In this document: positions 48,541-60,204 of the stretch, in pieces | Layout: each line of letters starts with the position of its first letter | Position numbering within the stretch: the first letter of the stretch is position 1 | From: Physcomitrium patens | Taxonomy: Eukaryota > Streptophyta > Bryopsida > Funariales > Funariaceae | Assembly (NCBI RefSeq): GCF_000002425.4 | Contig: NC_037256.1 | Span: 13,772,233-13,836,232 of the forward strand | DNA length: 64,000 bases | Direction of reading: 5' to 3' | Translations under genes and position numbers: made by a program | The notes under the pieces: generated by a model | The model's input: only the letters and a program-made list of their open reading frames with translations | The model's database searches: none | What the model was told of the DNA's origin: nothing

Positions 48541-50144
48541 AACTATCTCTCTGTGAATTATATTGCTATCTATCATGAATAATGTCGCTGAACTAAATCG
48601 CTGAACTAAAGCGCTGAACTAAAACGTTTTCTAAGGCGGAACACTTAATAAAATCAGTGAATAGTATTCAAAATAAATAAATAAATAAAAACTGAAGAAT
48701 TTGTCCTTGAATGATGCTTGGGATTCTTTGCAAATGTAAGACATCTTTGATTGTCACACTCTATTAGAGTTGCTTCAATTTGCACATCTCCAATGTCCTC
48801 CAAAAGTTGTCTTAGCCACATTGCCTCCATTACACCATGGCTTGCTGCCATATACTCCGCCTGCATTGTTGACCTTGCAATTGTTGGTTGTTTCTTACAA
48901 TTCCATGATATAGCTCCCACTCCAACAAAGAACACATACTCTATTGTTGATCTTCTATCATTTGCATTTCCAACCCAATCCGCATCACAATAACCATGCA
49001 AAGTAATGTTATCACCTCTAAAGCACAATTTGAAGTTCAAAGTGCCTTTTAAGTACTTCATGATCCTTTTGATGGTTGCCCAGTGGATTGGTCAAGCTTT
49101 TGATATGTGTTGACTTACAACACTCACCGCATATGCAAGATCTATCCTTGAATCAACCATTGCATACATTAGTAAGCCCACTGCTACCTTGCATGGAATT
49201 CCTTATATTTGACCTTCAACTTCAGGAAATTCTTCATCCGTGAGCTTCATCAACTTCAAATTGGCCTCTAAAGGTGTTTTAATAGGCTTATACTCTTCTA
49301 TGTTGAATCGTTTCAACACTTCTTCAATATACTTGCTTTGGCTCATTATAATGGTCTTCTCAGCATGATCTCTTATAAACTCCACTACTAAACAATAGTG
49401 AAGCTCTCCCAAATCACTCATCTTATACTTTCTTTTTAACTTTTCCTTCAATTAATCCATTATTTTCATAGTATTGGTTAAGTTAATTAGATCATCAACA
49501 TATATGATGACAATCAATATGAATTCATTTGATTGCAACACATACAAGGAATGATTAGCCTCACTCCTTACAAATCCTTCAATCACAAAGAAAGTATCAA
49601 TGCATTGGTACCATACCCTTGGAGATTACTTTAGTCCATACAAAGATTTTTTCAACTTACAAATAAGATGTTGATTGCCTTCTTGTACAAATCCTTGAAG
49701 TTGATTCATGTAGATGTCTTGTTTTAAGCTTCCATTCAAGAATGTCGTCTTCACATTCATTTGATGCATCTCCAAGTCCATTACTGCCCCAATTGCCACA
49801 ATGGTTCTAATAGTCGTGAATTTGGCAACAGGAGCAAATGTCTCATCAAAATCAACATCAGCAACTTATGAGTAGCCTTTGGCAATTAATCTAGCCTTGT
49901 ATCTCACAATATTGCCCATTGTATCTCTTTTGATTCTAAACACCCACTTACAACCAATTGAAGATCGATTTGGTGGAAGTTGAGTCAATTCCCATGTTCC
50001 ATTGTCCATGAGTGATTTGTATTCTTCTTTCATAACATTCTCTCACTTGATAGCAACCGTGGACTTCATTGCATCACACAAACTTAATGGATTAGCAAGA
50101 AGAGCAACATTGGTATATTCTTCTATTGAATAAATATGTGATCC

Positions 50145-50699
50145 TGTCAAGGACTTGATGAAAAAATAATTCAAACAAGTGAACCTTCACTCAAAGAGAG
50201 GTAACAAAATATATATAAATAAGTATATATATTGAAAGAGAAATTGGAATGGCTATTCCCAAAAGACAAGAAAACTAGAGACCCTTGAAACTAGACTAGA
50301 AGCAAGAAAGGACTTGACAAGAGTGAAGAAGCCTTCACTCTTGTCTCTATATATACTATCTAACTACGGGCTACGTGGCGACATTCTATAGGACCTCCAA
50401 TATGTATTGACTTTATAGGACACATGCCTTGACTTATAAGGCAAGTTCTTCTACGTGTGGGCCATATAGTTAGCTTGACCTTCAAGCTAACAACATGTGT
50501 GGCACATGGCCAACTTGTTGACCACGTTTCTAATCCAAAAAGTCAATTAAAGACACCTATGAAGTCAAAGCAGCGTCTATGAAGCTTCTAAAAAGCTTCC
50601 ATATTAAATACTATAGAATTAACTTACTTTTACCTATTTTTACTTACTTCTACCTATTTGTATATGTAATTACTAGCTTATATGATTATGTCGGTGACA
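50145..50699 (-). repeat. 3' LTR of element D
   Basis: On the plus strand it runs from TGTCAAGGA to GGTGACA. It contains the TATA stretch (about 50346-50357), the 13-base-arm hairpin (50316-50345) and the self-priming 11-mer (50314-50324, minus strand). Confidence 0.9.
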
Positions 50700-50702
50700 T
50701 TA

Positions 50703-50713
50703 CCCCCCCTTCT
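50703..50713 (-). other. Polypurine tract of element D
   Basis: AGAAGGGGGGG on the minus strand, followed by TAA and the 3' LTR, exactly as in element C. Confidence 0.85.
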
Positions 50714-50740
50714 AGGGACGAGTTCCACGAGGAGCGGTCA

Positions 50741-51163
50741 TCATATGTTGAGGAAATCTATGATGCGACGAATTGTATTCGCCACATACTTTGATCTTTG
50801 TTCTCTTTGAAGATGATTGATAGGGCCTCTCAACCATCGGTAGTGTCCCATACCAGGGCGGGAAGACCACCCAGTTATTTGATCATTGTTGAGGCCTTCG
50901 TAACTTCCTTCGAATAGAATATTTGGAACACCATCAAGAGTTGTTCCTACCTCTAGTACAATCACCAAACATCGGGAGTCCCTTCCCAAATCATGATACC
51001 AAACGCATTGTATTTCGCCATCTATTCGAGGAAGAACATGTCGTTCTTGAAGATCTTCATCTCGATTGCGTCGTCTTGAAGGTTGTGACAATCGTAATGT
51101 CTCATCCGATAGGTCAACAAATGAAGGCTCTTGATTCGAATCCGCTGGTTGTTGGTTCTCCAT
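50741..51163 (-). CDS. Accessory frame of unknown function (element D)
   Basis: An open frame of 140 codons, MENQQPADSNQEPSFVDLSD to IRRIIDFLNI, is the counterpart of the one in element C and occupies the same place between chromodomain and polypurine tract. Blocks such as HVLPRIDGEIQ, WYHDLGRDSRCLVI and GWSSRPGMGHYRWLRGPIN are identical or nearly so. About 20 residues differ from C, and most changes are conservative. It is open although other parts of the element are broken. No known domain recognised. Confidence 0.7.
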   Translation of the reverse strand: MENQQPADSNQEPSFVDLSDETLRLSQPSRRRNRDEDLQERHVLPRIDGEIQCVWYHDLGRDSRCLVIVLEVGTTLDGVPNILFEGSYEGLNNDQITGWSSRPGMGHYRWLRGPINHLQREQRSKYVANTIRRIIDFLNI

Positions 51164-51289
51164 CTCGTGAGCATCACTACTACAAAGAAGCTACGAATAA
51201 GAATTGAAAGTAGAATGTTATCTTGCCTAGGTGTTGTTTCTTTTATAAAGAAGGTTTTTATCTTGATTTTGATGGATGCTGTCGATGAA

Positions 51290-52706
51290 AAGTCTCCACC
51301 GTCTTTGTTGCATTTGTAAGATTCTTTATTGGCTCCCATAAGCGTTCACTAACACCATATCCGCATCAATGGACAAGATATTCTAATTTATTTCGGCGTT
51401 GCTTTGAATCTAAGACTTCTTCTATTTCAAACTCTTCATTATTGTCCACTTCTATAAGAGGAGGTAGAGCTTGTCGTCTTCTTGATATGTCCACTATCTT
51501 GTATGGTTTAAGAAGAGATACGTAGAATACTGGATGGATTTTCATTGACTCCGGTAGATGTAAACGATATGCAACTGGATTGATTTGTGCAGAAATAGAA
51601 AATGGTCCCAGCCTTCGATAGTCCAACTTATCACAAGGATGAGTGGTCTTGATATTGTGATGAAGTAGCCATATCTTATCACCCAAGATGAATGATGGTT
51701 GTCCCTTTTGATAGACATCCGTATTGACCTTTTGTTATTCTTGAGCCTCTTTTAATTGTGCCTTCATCGTTGCATGTAGCTCTGATAAATGAATTGCCAA
51801 ATCTTTCGCAGCAGAATTATCAACTTTTGAAAAGTCAAAAGTATCAAGTCGTAGATGATAACCATAATTAGCAAAGAAAGGTGTTTATTTTGTAGAAGAA
51901 TGTACCATGTTATTGTAAGCAAACTCTACCAATGGCAAAAGAGTTGTCCAATCATCTTGTTGGTAATTAATGGTACATCTTAAATATTGCTCCAAAACTT
52001 GATTAACACGCTCCGTTTGTCCATCAGTTTGAGGATGGAATACTGAAGATAGTTTTATATCCACTTTAAGAATCTTGAAAAGAGTCCACCAAAATCTTGA
52101 TATAAATTGAGTTCCCCTATCTGATATAATATCCTTGGGTAATCCATGATAGCGATAGATATTGTCAAAAAAGAGCTTAGCTGCTTCTTCACCTATGATA
52201 GATTTTGTACATGCTACAAAAGGTGCCATCTTGGTAAAACAATCTACTATCACGAATATAGAGTCATAAGAACCTGAGATTAGAAGATCCGTGATGAAGT
52301 CCATAGAAATAGAAGACCATGGTTGTTCTGGAATGGGTAATGGCTGAAGAAGTCCAAAAGGTCGATGACGAGGAGTTTTCGATCTTGAGCAAACATCACA
52401 TGATTGTACAAAATCTTTAACTACCTTCCACATTTGAGGCCACCAAAAATCCCTAGATATCAACTCTAAAGTCTTATTATATCCAAAATGTCATGGTGCT
52501 GGAAAGTCGTGACGAGCTTGAAGAATACGTAAACGTGCTTCTCCTTCTGGAGCATATAGGCGTCCTTCGAAATAGAGTAGGTTGTTCTTGAATTCAAATT
52601 TAGAGGGATCATGAGATTTAGAAGAATTATTCTTGATATCATGAACAAGAGGGTCTGAAGACATACTTAACTGGACTTGTTTAAGAAAAGTTAAATCAAC
52701 AGTCAA
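51290..52706 (-). pseudogene. Integrase and chromodomain region of element D
   Basis: Zinc-binding region (ISRDFWWPQMWKVVKDFVQS, CDVCSRSK), catalytic core (SISMDFITDLL, SDRGTQFISRFW, TDGQTERVNQVLEQYL), GPF-type region (RRLGPFSISAQINPVAYRL) and a chromodomain part (FEIEEVLDSKQRRNKLEYL). Closely matches element C. Part of a broken fossil. Confidence 0.85.
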
Positions 52707-52738
52707 TGTTGATTTTATTGCTCGAAGATGAAATTGCT

Positions 52739-54235
52739 TCAGCTTAAAGAGAACCGTTTTTTGTTGCTCAAAAGCTGCATCTCCTTCTCTGGTGCAAGAT
52801 AAGAATGTCTAGACAAGGCATCAGACAAACCTTGTTGTTTTCCTGGCCGATAAGTGATGATGAACTCGAATCTTGATAAAGACATGCTCCAACGAGCTTG
52901 GCGATGATTTAATATGCGTGCTGATATAAAATATTCGAGGTTCTTGTGATCCGTATACACGGTGACTGGACTGGAAGCGCCTTCTAGATAATGACGCCAT
53001 TCTTGAAAAGAATCCACAATTGCAAGAAGTTCTTTATCGTGGATCTCATAATTGATTTCTGCTACTGAGAATTTTCTTGAATGAAAGGCTACTAGATGAA
53101 GTTTGTCATCTGTTCCCATTTGTGATAAAACCGCACCCAGAGCAAAATCCGATGCATCTGTTTCCATAAAGAATGCTTTGAAAAAATCAACACGGTACAA
53201 GATTGGTGCAAAAACAAATGCTGTCTTCAAAGATTCAAAAGTAGCTTCCGCTTCTTGATTCCATTGGAATTTGTCTTTACAAGTCAAATGTATAAGTAGA
53301 GCTGCAACTCGAGAGAAGTTTTTGATGAAGATCCGATAGTAGTTGACAAATCCCAAAAAATATTGGACATTTATTACTGTTTTTGAGATCTTCCAGTCTA
53401 TAATAGTTTGAACTTTCTTAGGATCCATCATAAGTCCATCATAAGTCCATCATAAGTCCATCATTTGAAATGATGTAACCTAAGAAATGGACTTGAGTAG
53501 TATGGAACATACACTTTTCTATTTTGGCATAGAATCCTGTATCTCTTAATTTTTATAACACACGACGAACATGAAGTTCATGTTTTTCTGGATTCTTAGA
53601 ATAGATCAAGATGTCGTCTAGATAACAAACCACAAAATCGTCCAAAAACTCTCAAAAAACATCATTCATTAGATGTTGAAAAGCTGCTGATGTATTTGTA
53701 AGTCCAAAAGGCATGACATTGTATTCAAAATGTCCATATACTTAGTTCGAAATGAAGTCTTCCATTCATCTCCTTCTTTGATGCGTACTAGATTGTATGG
53801 TCCCCGAAGATCTATTTTTATATAGATCTTAGCTTAATTCAGCTGATCAAGAAGTCCAGATATTAAAGGTAGTGGATACTTGTTCTTGATGGTAATCTTG
53901 TTGAGTCCTCGATAATCAACACTTATCCACAATGATCCATCTTTTTTCTTCACAAATAAAATTGGAACTCTTGCCGGAGATTTAGAATGGCGTATGAAAT
54001 TCTTGGCTAGATTGTCTTCAATATACTCCTTGAGTTCAGCCAACTCATTTTGTGATAAACTGTAGATTGGTCCGAATGGCAGTTGTGCTCCTTCTTGAAG
54101 GTCAATTGAGCAATCATAGAAACAATGTTCCGGGAGTGTATCCGCATTCTTTTTTTTCAAATACATCTTGAAATTCTTAATATTGGCTTGGAATGCTACT
54201 TGAAGTCTTTTCACCAGTAGAAATGGATGTGGCAT
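52739..54235 (-). pseudogene. Reverse transcriptase and RNase H region of element D
   Basis: The RT part includes [20 protein letters not shown] and [17 protein letters not shown]. RNase H includes METDASDFALGAVLSQMG, DKELLAIVDSFQEWRHYLEG and VTVYTDHKNLEYF, followed by a linker (RPGKQQGLSDALSRHSYL). The order RT, RNase H, integrase is that of Gypsy elements. Part of a broken fossil. Confidence 0.85.
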
Positions 54236-55783
54236 AAATAATATATGGTGATTCTTTCATAACAGCATGCAAGAAAGCTTTTGCACCTATAAATATGGGT
54301 TTAATTGAACTAGACTTATGACTCTCTACTTGATTAACTACACTGTTAATTATACTTTTAGAGAAAGTAAGAGTTTGGAAAATCCAATCTATTTGAGGGT
54401 TGTATTTTTCTAACCACGATAAACCTAAAATGATTGGATTAGAGGAAGATCTAATGATATTAAATACTACAAAACTATTATGACCATTGATTATTACTTC
54501 TATAGAAAGGATTTTGTGAGTAATATCTCTAGAAGACAATAGACGACCATCTATGACTTCTACATGAACAGGTTTAGTTTTCTTTACTAAAGATATGCTA
54601 TGTCTTTTAGTAAATTCTTCATCTAAAAAACACGCTGAGGCTCTTGAATCTAACAAGGCAGAGACTTTGTAATGTTTAGGTCCTAAAATAACATTTAATG
54701 TAAAATAAAGAGAGGGCTCTGAGGAGAGAATATGACCTTTACTAGATGTTATGTAAGGTTCCAGCCGCACAGTCACTATTGTAGCTGGACAAACTCGTTT
54801 TTTGACATATTGTCTTCTTTCATAGCCATACTCTTCATTTTGTGATTGCGTCGTTTCTTTGGACAATGTTAAGCAGTGTGCTTTGGTTTTCTACAACATA
54901 AACATAATCCTTCTTGACGACGACGAGTCTTTTCTTGCTCAGTAAGAAGTTTGAAACGTATTACATCAATTTGCATATCCTCTACTTTCGAATGTATGTG
55001 TTGAAGAGGTGTTGGTGTTGCCATTGAATTATAGTAACGTTGAGGTCCACTTGTACGATTCTCAGATCGGAATTCAAAAAGGCGATTGTCACACTTCACA
55101 ACAAAATCAATTGCTTGACTCAATGTTTGACGATCAGGTAAGTTGAGCATTAATTTTTTTACCTCATATTGTAATCCGTAGAGAAATTGGCTAATAAGTG
55201 CAACATCATTCCACTTGATATCAGTTGCAAGTTGTCAAAATTGTGAAGCATATAACGTTACTGATCGATTGCCTTGTCATAAAATATGGATCTTATTGAT
55301 TGCAACACGAATTGCATCATGTTCTCCATATATAGATCAAAACTCTGCCAAAAAAGCCTCTAGATTATTCAATATTAGATCTCGTCGTTCAAGAAAAGAT
55401 GAAAACCTCGATAGTGCTGAACCTGTAAGAAGCGTACCAATGAATCTAACTTGCGATCCTAGAGTTGGATAGCTTTGGAGTTGAAGTTCAATCACAAGTT
55501 ACACTTGATTGATAAATCCTCGAAACTTGGATCTGGTACCATCAAACTTCTCGGGTAGGACAATTCTTGGTTCTCTAACATTTGAAGGGCATTCCTCCAT
55601 AGGAGAAAGGACATGATTTGGTGCAAATGTTGAAGCAGCTCCAACCATTTCTATATCTTCACTTCCTGCCAATCTTGTTGCTCCTTGTGGTGGTAAATTG
55701 AGTTGATGCATCGCAAGCATTAACTCCCTCAATTGCTCTTTCATTTGTGCCATTGCACTCTTCATTTCAACAAGTTCTGCCAT
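54236..55783 (-). pseudogene. Gag and protease region of element D
   Basis: Gag opens MAELVEMKSAMAQMKEQLRE, as in element C, and reaches a zinc-knuckle region near 54870-54920. The protease region (SALLDSRASACFLDEEFTKR, then NPIILGLSWLEKYNPQIDW) follows. Part of a broken fossil. Confidence 0.8.
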
Positions 55784-55982
55784 GATAACACTTAGAAGAG
55801 AGAAGATGTCTAATATCGCTCAAGACAAATAGAAGAGAGGACTTGAGAACAAAGAAAATACTAAGGACAATATCAGTTTTGAAGAGGGTAATCCGTAACT
55901 TCTAATATGCTTATATCTTATCAAGAAAAAGGGGTAATCCACTCTTAATCAAGATTAGACAAAGCTCTGATATTGTAGGTGT

Positions 55983-55993
55983 ACTCTTGTCAA
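55983..55993 (-). other. Putative self-priming primer binding site of element D
   Basis: TTGACAAGAGT on the minus strand, two bases after the end of the 5' LTR. It is exactly complementary to the 11 bases that follow the TATA box in the LTR (minus strand, 56171-56181). Sequence, spacing and pairing are the same as in element C. Confidence 0.7.
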
Positions 55994-55995
55994 TC

Positions 55996-56557
55996 TGTCA
56001 AGGACAAGAACTCGATGAAAAAATAATTCAAACAAGTGAACCTTCACTCAAAGAGAGGTAACAAAATATATATAAACAAGTGTATATATTGAAAGAGAAA
56101 TTGGAATGGCTATTCCCAAAAGACAAGAAAACTAGAGACCCTTGAAACTAGACTAGAAGCAAGAAAGGACTTGACAAGAGTGAAGAAGCCTTCACTCTTG
56201 TCTCTATATATACTATCTAACTACGGGCTACATGGCGACATTCTATAGGACCTCGAATATGTATTGACTTTGTAGGACACATGCCTTGACTTACAAGGTA
56301 AGTTCTTCTACGTGTGGGCCACATAGTTAGCTTGACCTTCAAGCTAACAACATGTGTGGCACATGGCCAACTTGTTGACCACGTTTCTAATCCAAAAAGT
56401 CAATTAAAGACACCTATGAAGTCAAAGCAGTGTCTATGAAGCTTCTGGGAAGCTTCCATATTAAATACTATAGAATTAACTTACTTTTACCTATTTTTAC
56501 TTACTTCTACCTATTTGTATATGTAATTACTAGCTTACATGATTATATCCGTGACAG
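55996..56557 (-). repeat. 5' LTR of element D
   Basis: 562 bp, TGTCACGGAT to TCCTTGACA on the minus strand. It carries the same TATA box, hairpin and 11-mer as the 3' LTR. Confidence 0.9.
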
Positions 56558-58440
56558 GCACTTATTTCTTGTGTATACTAAAGTAACCACGGCTTCGGCC
56601 CAATACTCATGCCCAAGGTGTTGTGCATGAAGCATACTCCTTGCCATCTCCACAATGGTGCGATTTGTTCTTTCAGCAACTCTATTTTGTTGTAGAATGT
56701 AAGGAGTAGAGGATTGTCTTGCAATACCTTAAATCTTCAAGAATTCATCAAAATACTTTGACATGTATTCACCTCCATTGTCTATGTGCAATACTTTGAT
56801 CTTGCACTCACATTGTTTCTCTACAAGAGTTTTAAACTCCTTAAACCTTGAAAAGCATTCATTCTTAGCTTTAATGATATAAATCCATACTTTTCTTGAA
56901 AAATCATCAATGAATGTGACAAAGTATCTTGCTCCTCCAATTGATGGTGTCTTCATTGGTCCACAAACATCAGAATGCACAATCTCCAATAATTTGGTTG
57001 CACGTGTTGTAACTCCATTTGGAAATAAACTCCTTTGTTATTTGCTTTGTATACAACATTCATAAGCAAGTATCATGGCATTGTGGCTGAAATGACCAAG
57101 ATCCAAGCCACATGCATTTGGCATTTAAATGGCCAAGTCGTTGATGCTAGATTCCAAACTTATCTTGGTCTTGTGAAAAATCAGCAAATGCATCCACTTC
57201 AACTCTATTCACCTACTTACAACTGATGAAGTAGAGATTTCCATCTCTAAGGCCTTTGGCAACATATTGTCCACCCATTGTCTTCACAAAGCATCCATTC
57301 ATGTCAAATTGAACCTTACAACCATGTAATACAAGTTTGCTCACCAAAAGAAGGTTTTTTTTCATCTTTGACCATGTAAGACTTCCTTCAATTTGATCCT
57401 CTTGATTTGGTCCTTCACAACGATTTCCACAACAACTGAACCAATTCCAATGGCTTATACCATGCTATTGTCTTCCAACCAAACTTAAGTTGCTGGAATT
57501 TCTTCATAAATGTCAAATAAACACTTATATGGTGTCATGTGATTAGTAGCACTGAATCTATAATCCACTTAGATATCATCGCCATAGAGGCTCTTTCACT
57601 TGCTATAAAAGCATAGTCATCTTCACCAAAGTTATTACAAGCATTGTTTGCATTCTGTCTATTTCATTTCTTGGCTTTGTAGCAATTTCTAACAAAGTGA
57701 CCTGGTTTTCCACAAATATAGCAATTTCTCATGTTGATCTTTGAACTATGACATTGGTGAGAAAAGCTACCTTTGCCTTGTCTTGAGAATAGAGCCGAAT
57801 CCTCACTTTGATGTTCTTTTTCTTTTCTCTTGATTACTTCATAGGTAAGTCTTGACGTGACATAGTTCATAGTAAGCTCCTTCATGTTGATGGATTCCAA
57901 TGCCACAATGAGATAGTTGTAGGACTCGGGAAGGCTCATGAATAATGTCAACATAATTTCTCTATCATCAAATACTGTATCAACAACTGCTAGTTGGTTT
58001 GCAAGTGCTTTTACTTTGTTGACATGAGCCATGACGACATCTCTTTCTTGCATCTTTACTGTTAAGAACTTCTTTCTTGTTCATAGAATGTTGGCAAGAT
58101 TTCTACTCTCATAGATGTTGCAAAGATTCTTTGATGCTTGCGCTTGTCCAATGCAAGCAATTACATGTGAAAAGTTGGCATCATCAAGATTTGTTGCAAT
58201 CATACCAAAAGCCTTCTTTTCACGTTGTTTGTATTCCTTCTTTACCTTCACATCAACATTGTCACTTGGAAGATCTTCACTTTCATCAACAATGTCCCAA
58301 AGGTCTAATGAAGCCAACAAGAGCTCCATTTTCTTCTTCCAATGGTAGAAGTTGTCACCTCTAAACTTCTCAATTACTCTCAAACCCTCACCATCACTTG
58401 CAGCGATGTCTAAGAAAGGGGTATGTCAAAGAAAATCAAG

Positions 58441-60204
58441 AAAAAAGAAGAATGAACTCTCAAAATCAACAAGATATTGCTGCCTTAGAAGACCAGAATG
58501 CTCTCTTAATGAGTAAACTATTGTTTACACTCTTCAATCACTCTCAACTTTACTTATAAGACTTCTCACAAGTCTAATAACTTCTTGAATAAGCTTTGTC
58601 TATCTTTAATCACCTCTCTTCTTTCACAAAACTCTTCTAACCTCATAAAGCATCTCTTATCACAATAAGTGGATCTCTTAAGGAGATTAATACATAAAAA
58701 CACAAAGTTAGAGCACCGATTATGAAACCCAGCAAAGAAACACAACACAAGTGTCTTCAAACATCAATCTAAGGTATCTAACAACCTCCAAGATTATGAA
58801 TGCACTTAACAATAAATAAGAGCATAACTACATCAACAACTAGACGCAAAACAAGATTTAAAAGATACCAAACCCTAACATCAGCAGCAACCATAAGATC
58901 TATTCTTAACACCAATAAAGACTTCAAAGAACTTCAATCTCACAACTAAAGGTGAGTGGGTCCATAACCTATTGAAGAACAAGCACTTTGAAGTCACAAC
59001 ACTTAACATCAGCAAGGTTGCACACAAAAAGGAGTATGGAGTAAGATAACTCACAATCGTATACATGAGTACTTCCACGCAGGGCACAATATTCAGTAAC
59101 TTTTTACAGGTAGTGGCAGTGGAATGGAATAGACTGATTCGGTTGCTGTTGTTGTCTGAGGTAAGCCTCGCATGGACCACGCAACACAATGATAGGAGAT
59201 TGCATGTACAATGTTCGTCTTTAATATTCGACCCTAATCCGTGGACATCAGAGGGTGTTCAAGGTCATTGAGATTAGCTCAATTTATAATGATTGAATGG
59301 TCCATTTCAATTTCAATTCTCCCATTCCTCCCCAATACTTTGTGGATAATACACCCATCCAAAATTTCGGACACCTGTGTGTCTGCACTTTGTTGCTGTG
59401 AGAGTACTTGGGTAACTCACGGCAAAATTCATGTACTTTAACATTTTTTCATGTGGTGAGTTGTCTTTAGCTTGGTGTCAATGATGAAGGAGCGTTTTTG
59501 AAAGGGAGCTTTCAAGGAAATGGTACACTGATTTGGCTGTAATTAGATTCGAATCATCTGCTCAGATTCGTATAATTGATGTGGGTTTTTCCGAGCTACT
59601 ACTTGATGACATTGCATTTAAACGATTCGATGAAGAAGTTTGCAAAGTGGCATATACTTCGTGGAAAATATACTAAAATTATTCATAAAATTATGTTTCA
59701 GGTGTGATGAGTAAAGAACAGAAGCACAATATTCCTGATGCACAGGTTTCATCTAGACATCCACAAACACCAATCTAATAAAATCACAATTTAGTTAGTT
59801 TGAAGCCCAACGGGAGAATCGAATTAAGGTACAATTTTCAGCTTTTCACGTCACATAAGGAGTGTCACGATTCCCTGCATCTCATAACTTTCAGTATAAA
59901 AAGAATATCAAAGCATCGCAGCTTCGATAGATCCGCTTGAAACAAACAGTGAGGAGACCCTTTGACCGTGGCAGCGGGCAGAAGCCATTTGGGAGGTTTG
60001 AAAGATCTCCCAAATTTCAGGTAGACAGAAACACACATCCTGACATGTAACACAAAAATATTGCCGAAACTAGGGTAACTAACAGCAATGTGTTCGTAGC
60101 AAAACTGCCGCACTCTGTACTCTAATGTATGCTTGCCTAACCGAGCCACTCAACGAGACTACAATGATGGTCCATTGACACATATTTAAACGGTACTAAC
60201 AGTA
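58441..60204. other. Stretch between the Copia fossil and eIF3j
   Basis: The left part (to about 59.2 kb) may be the 5' LTR and leader of the Copia fossil, but I could not prove LTR ends. The right part (about 59.8-60.2 kb) is probably the 3' untranslated region of eIF3j. No gene is recognisable in between. Confidence 0.4.

Larger units (their letters stand above)
50145..56557 (-). mobile_element. Element D: Ty3/Gypsy chromovirus of the A/C family, inside the Copia fossil
   Basis: D is bounded by LTRs at 55996-56557 (5') and 50145-50699 (3'), which differ at roughly 15 positions plus a short indel (near 2.7%), somewhat older than element C. All family parts are recognisable in order: gag, protease, RT, RNase H, integrase, chromodomain, accessory frame and polypurine tract. 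This is the most complete copy in the window, though broken at perhaps six to ten places. The flanking five bases (GATCC and GGCAC) do not match as a target duplication. Its LTR is recognisably related to that of C but clearly diverged, suggesting a sister subfamily. Confidence 0.9.
48560..58440 (-). mobile_element. Ty1/Copia fossil interrupted by element D
   Basis: Read on the minus strand, the right piece (56558-58440) carries gag (FRGDNFYHWKKKMELLLASL; zinc knuckle CYICGKPGHFVRNC) and integrase (HSDVCGPMKTPS, FIDDFSRKVW, MARSMLHAQHLGHEYWAEAV). The left piece (about 48560-50144) carries RT (KMSDLGELHYCLVVEF, QSKYIEEVLKRFNI) and RNase H (GYCDADWVGNANDRRST, ARSTMQAEYMAASHG). Gag, integrase, RT order is diagnostic of Copia. 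LTRs were not recognised with confidence; sequence to about 59.2 kb on the right may belong to it. Broken, with about ten or more breaks. Confidence 0.8.

Noticed and set aside
53425-53465. Short tandem AAGTCCATCAT units inside element D
   Set aside because: A local slippage repeat within a fossil element, with no sign of separate function.
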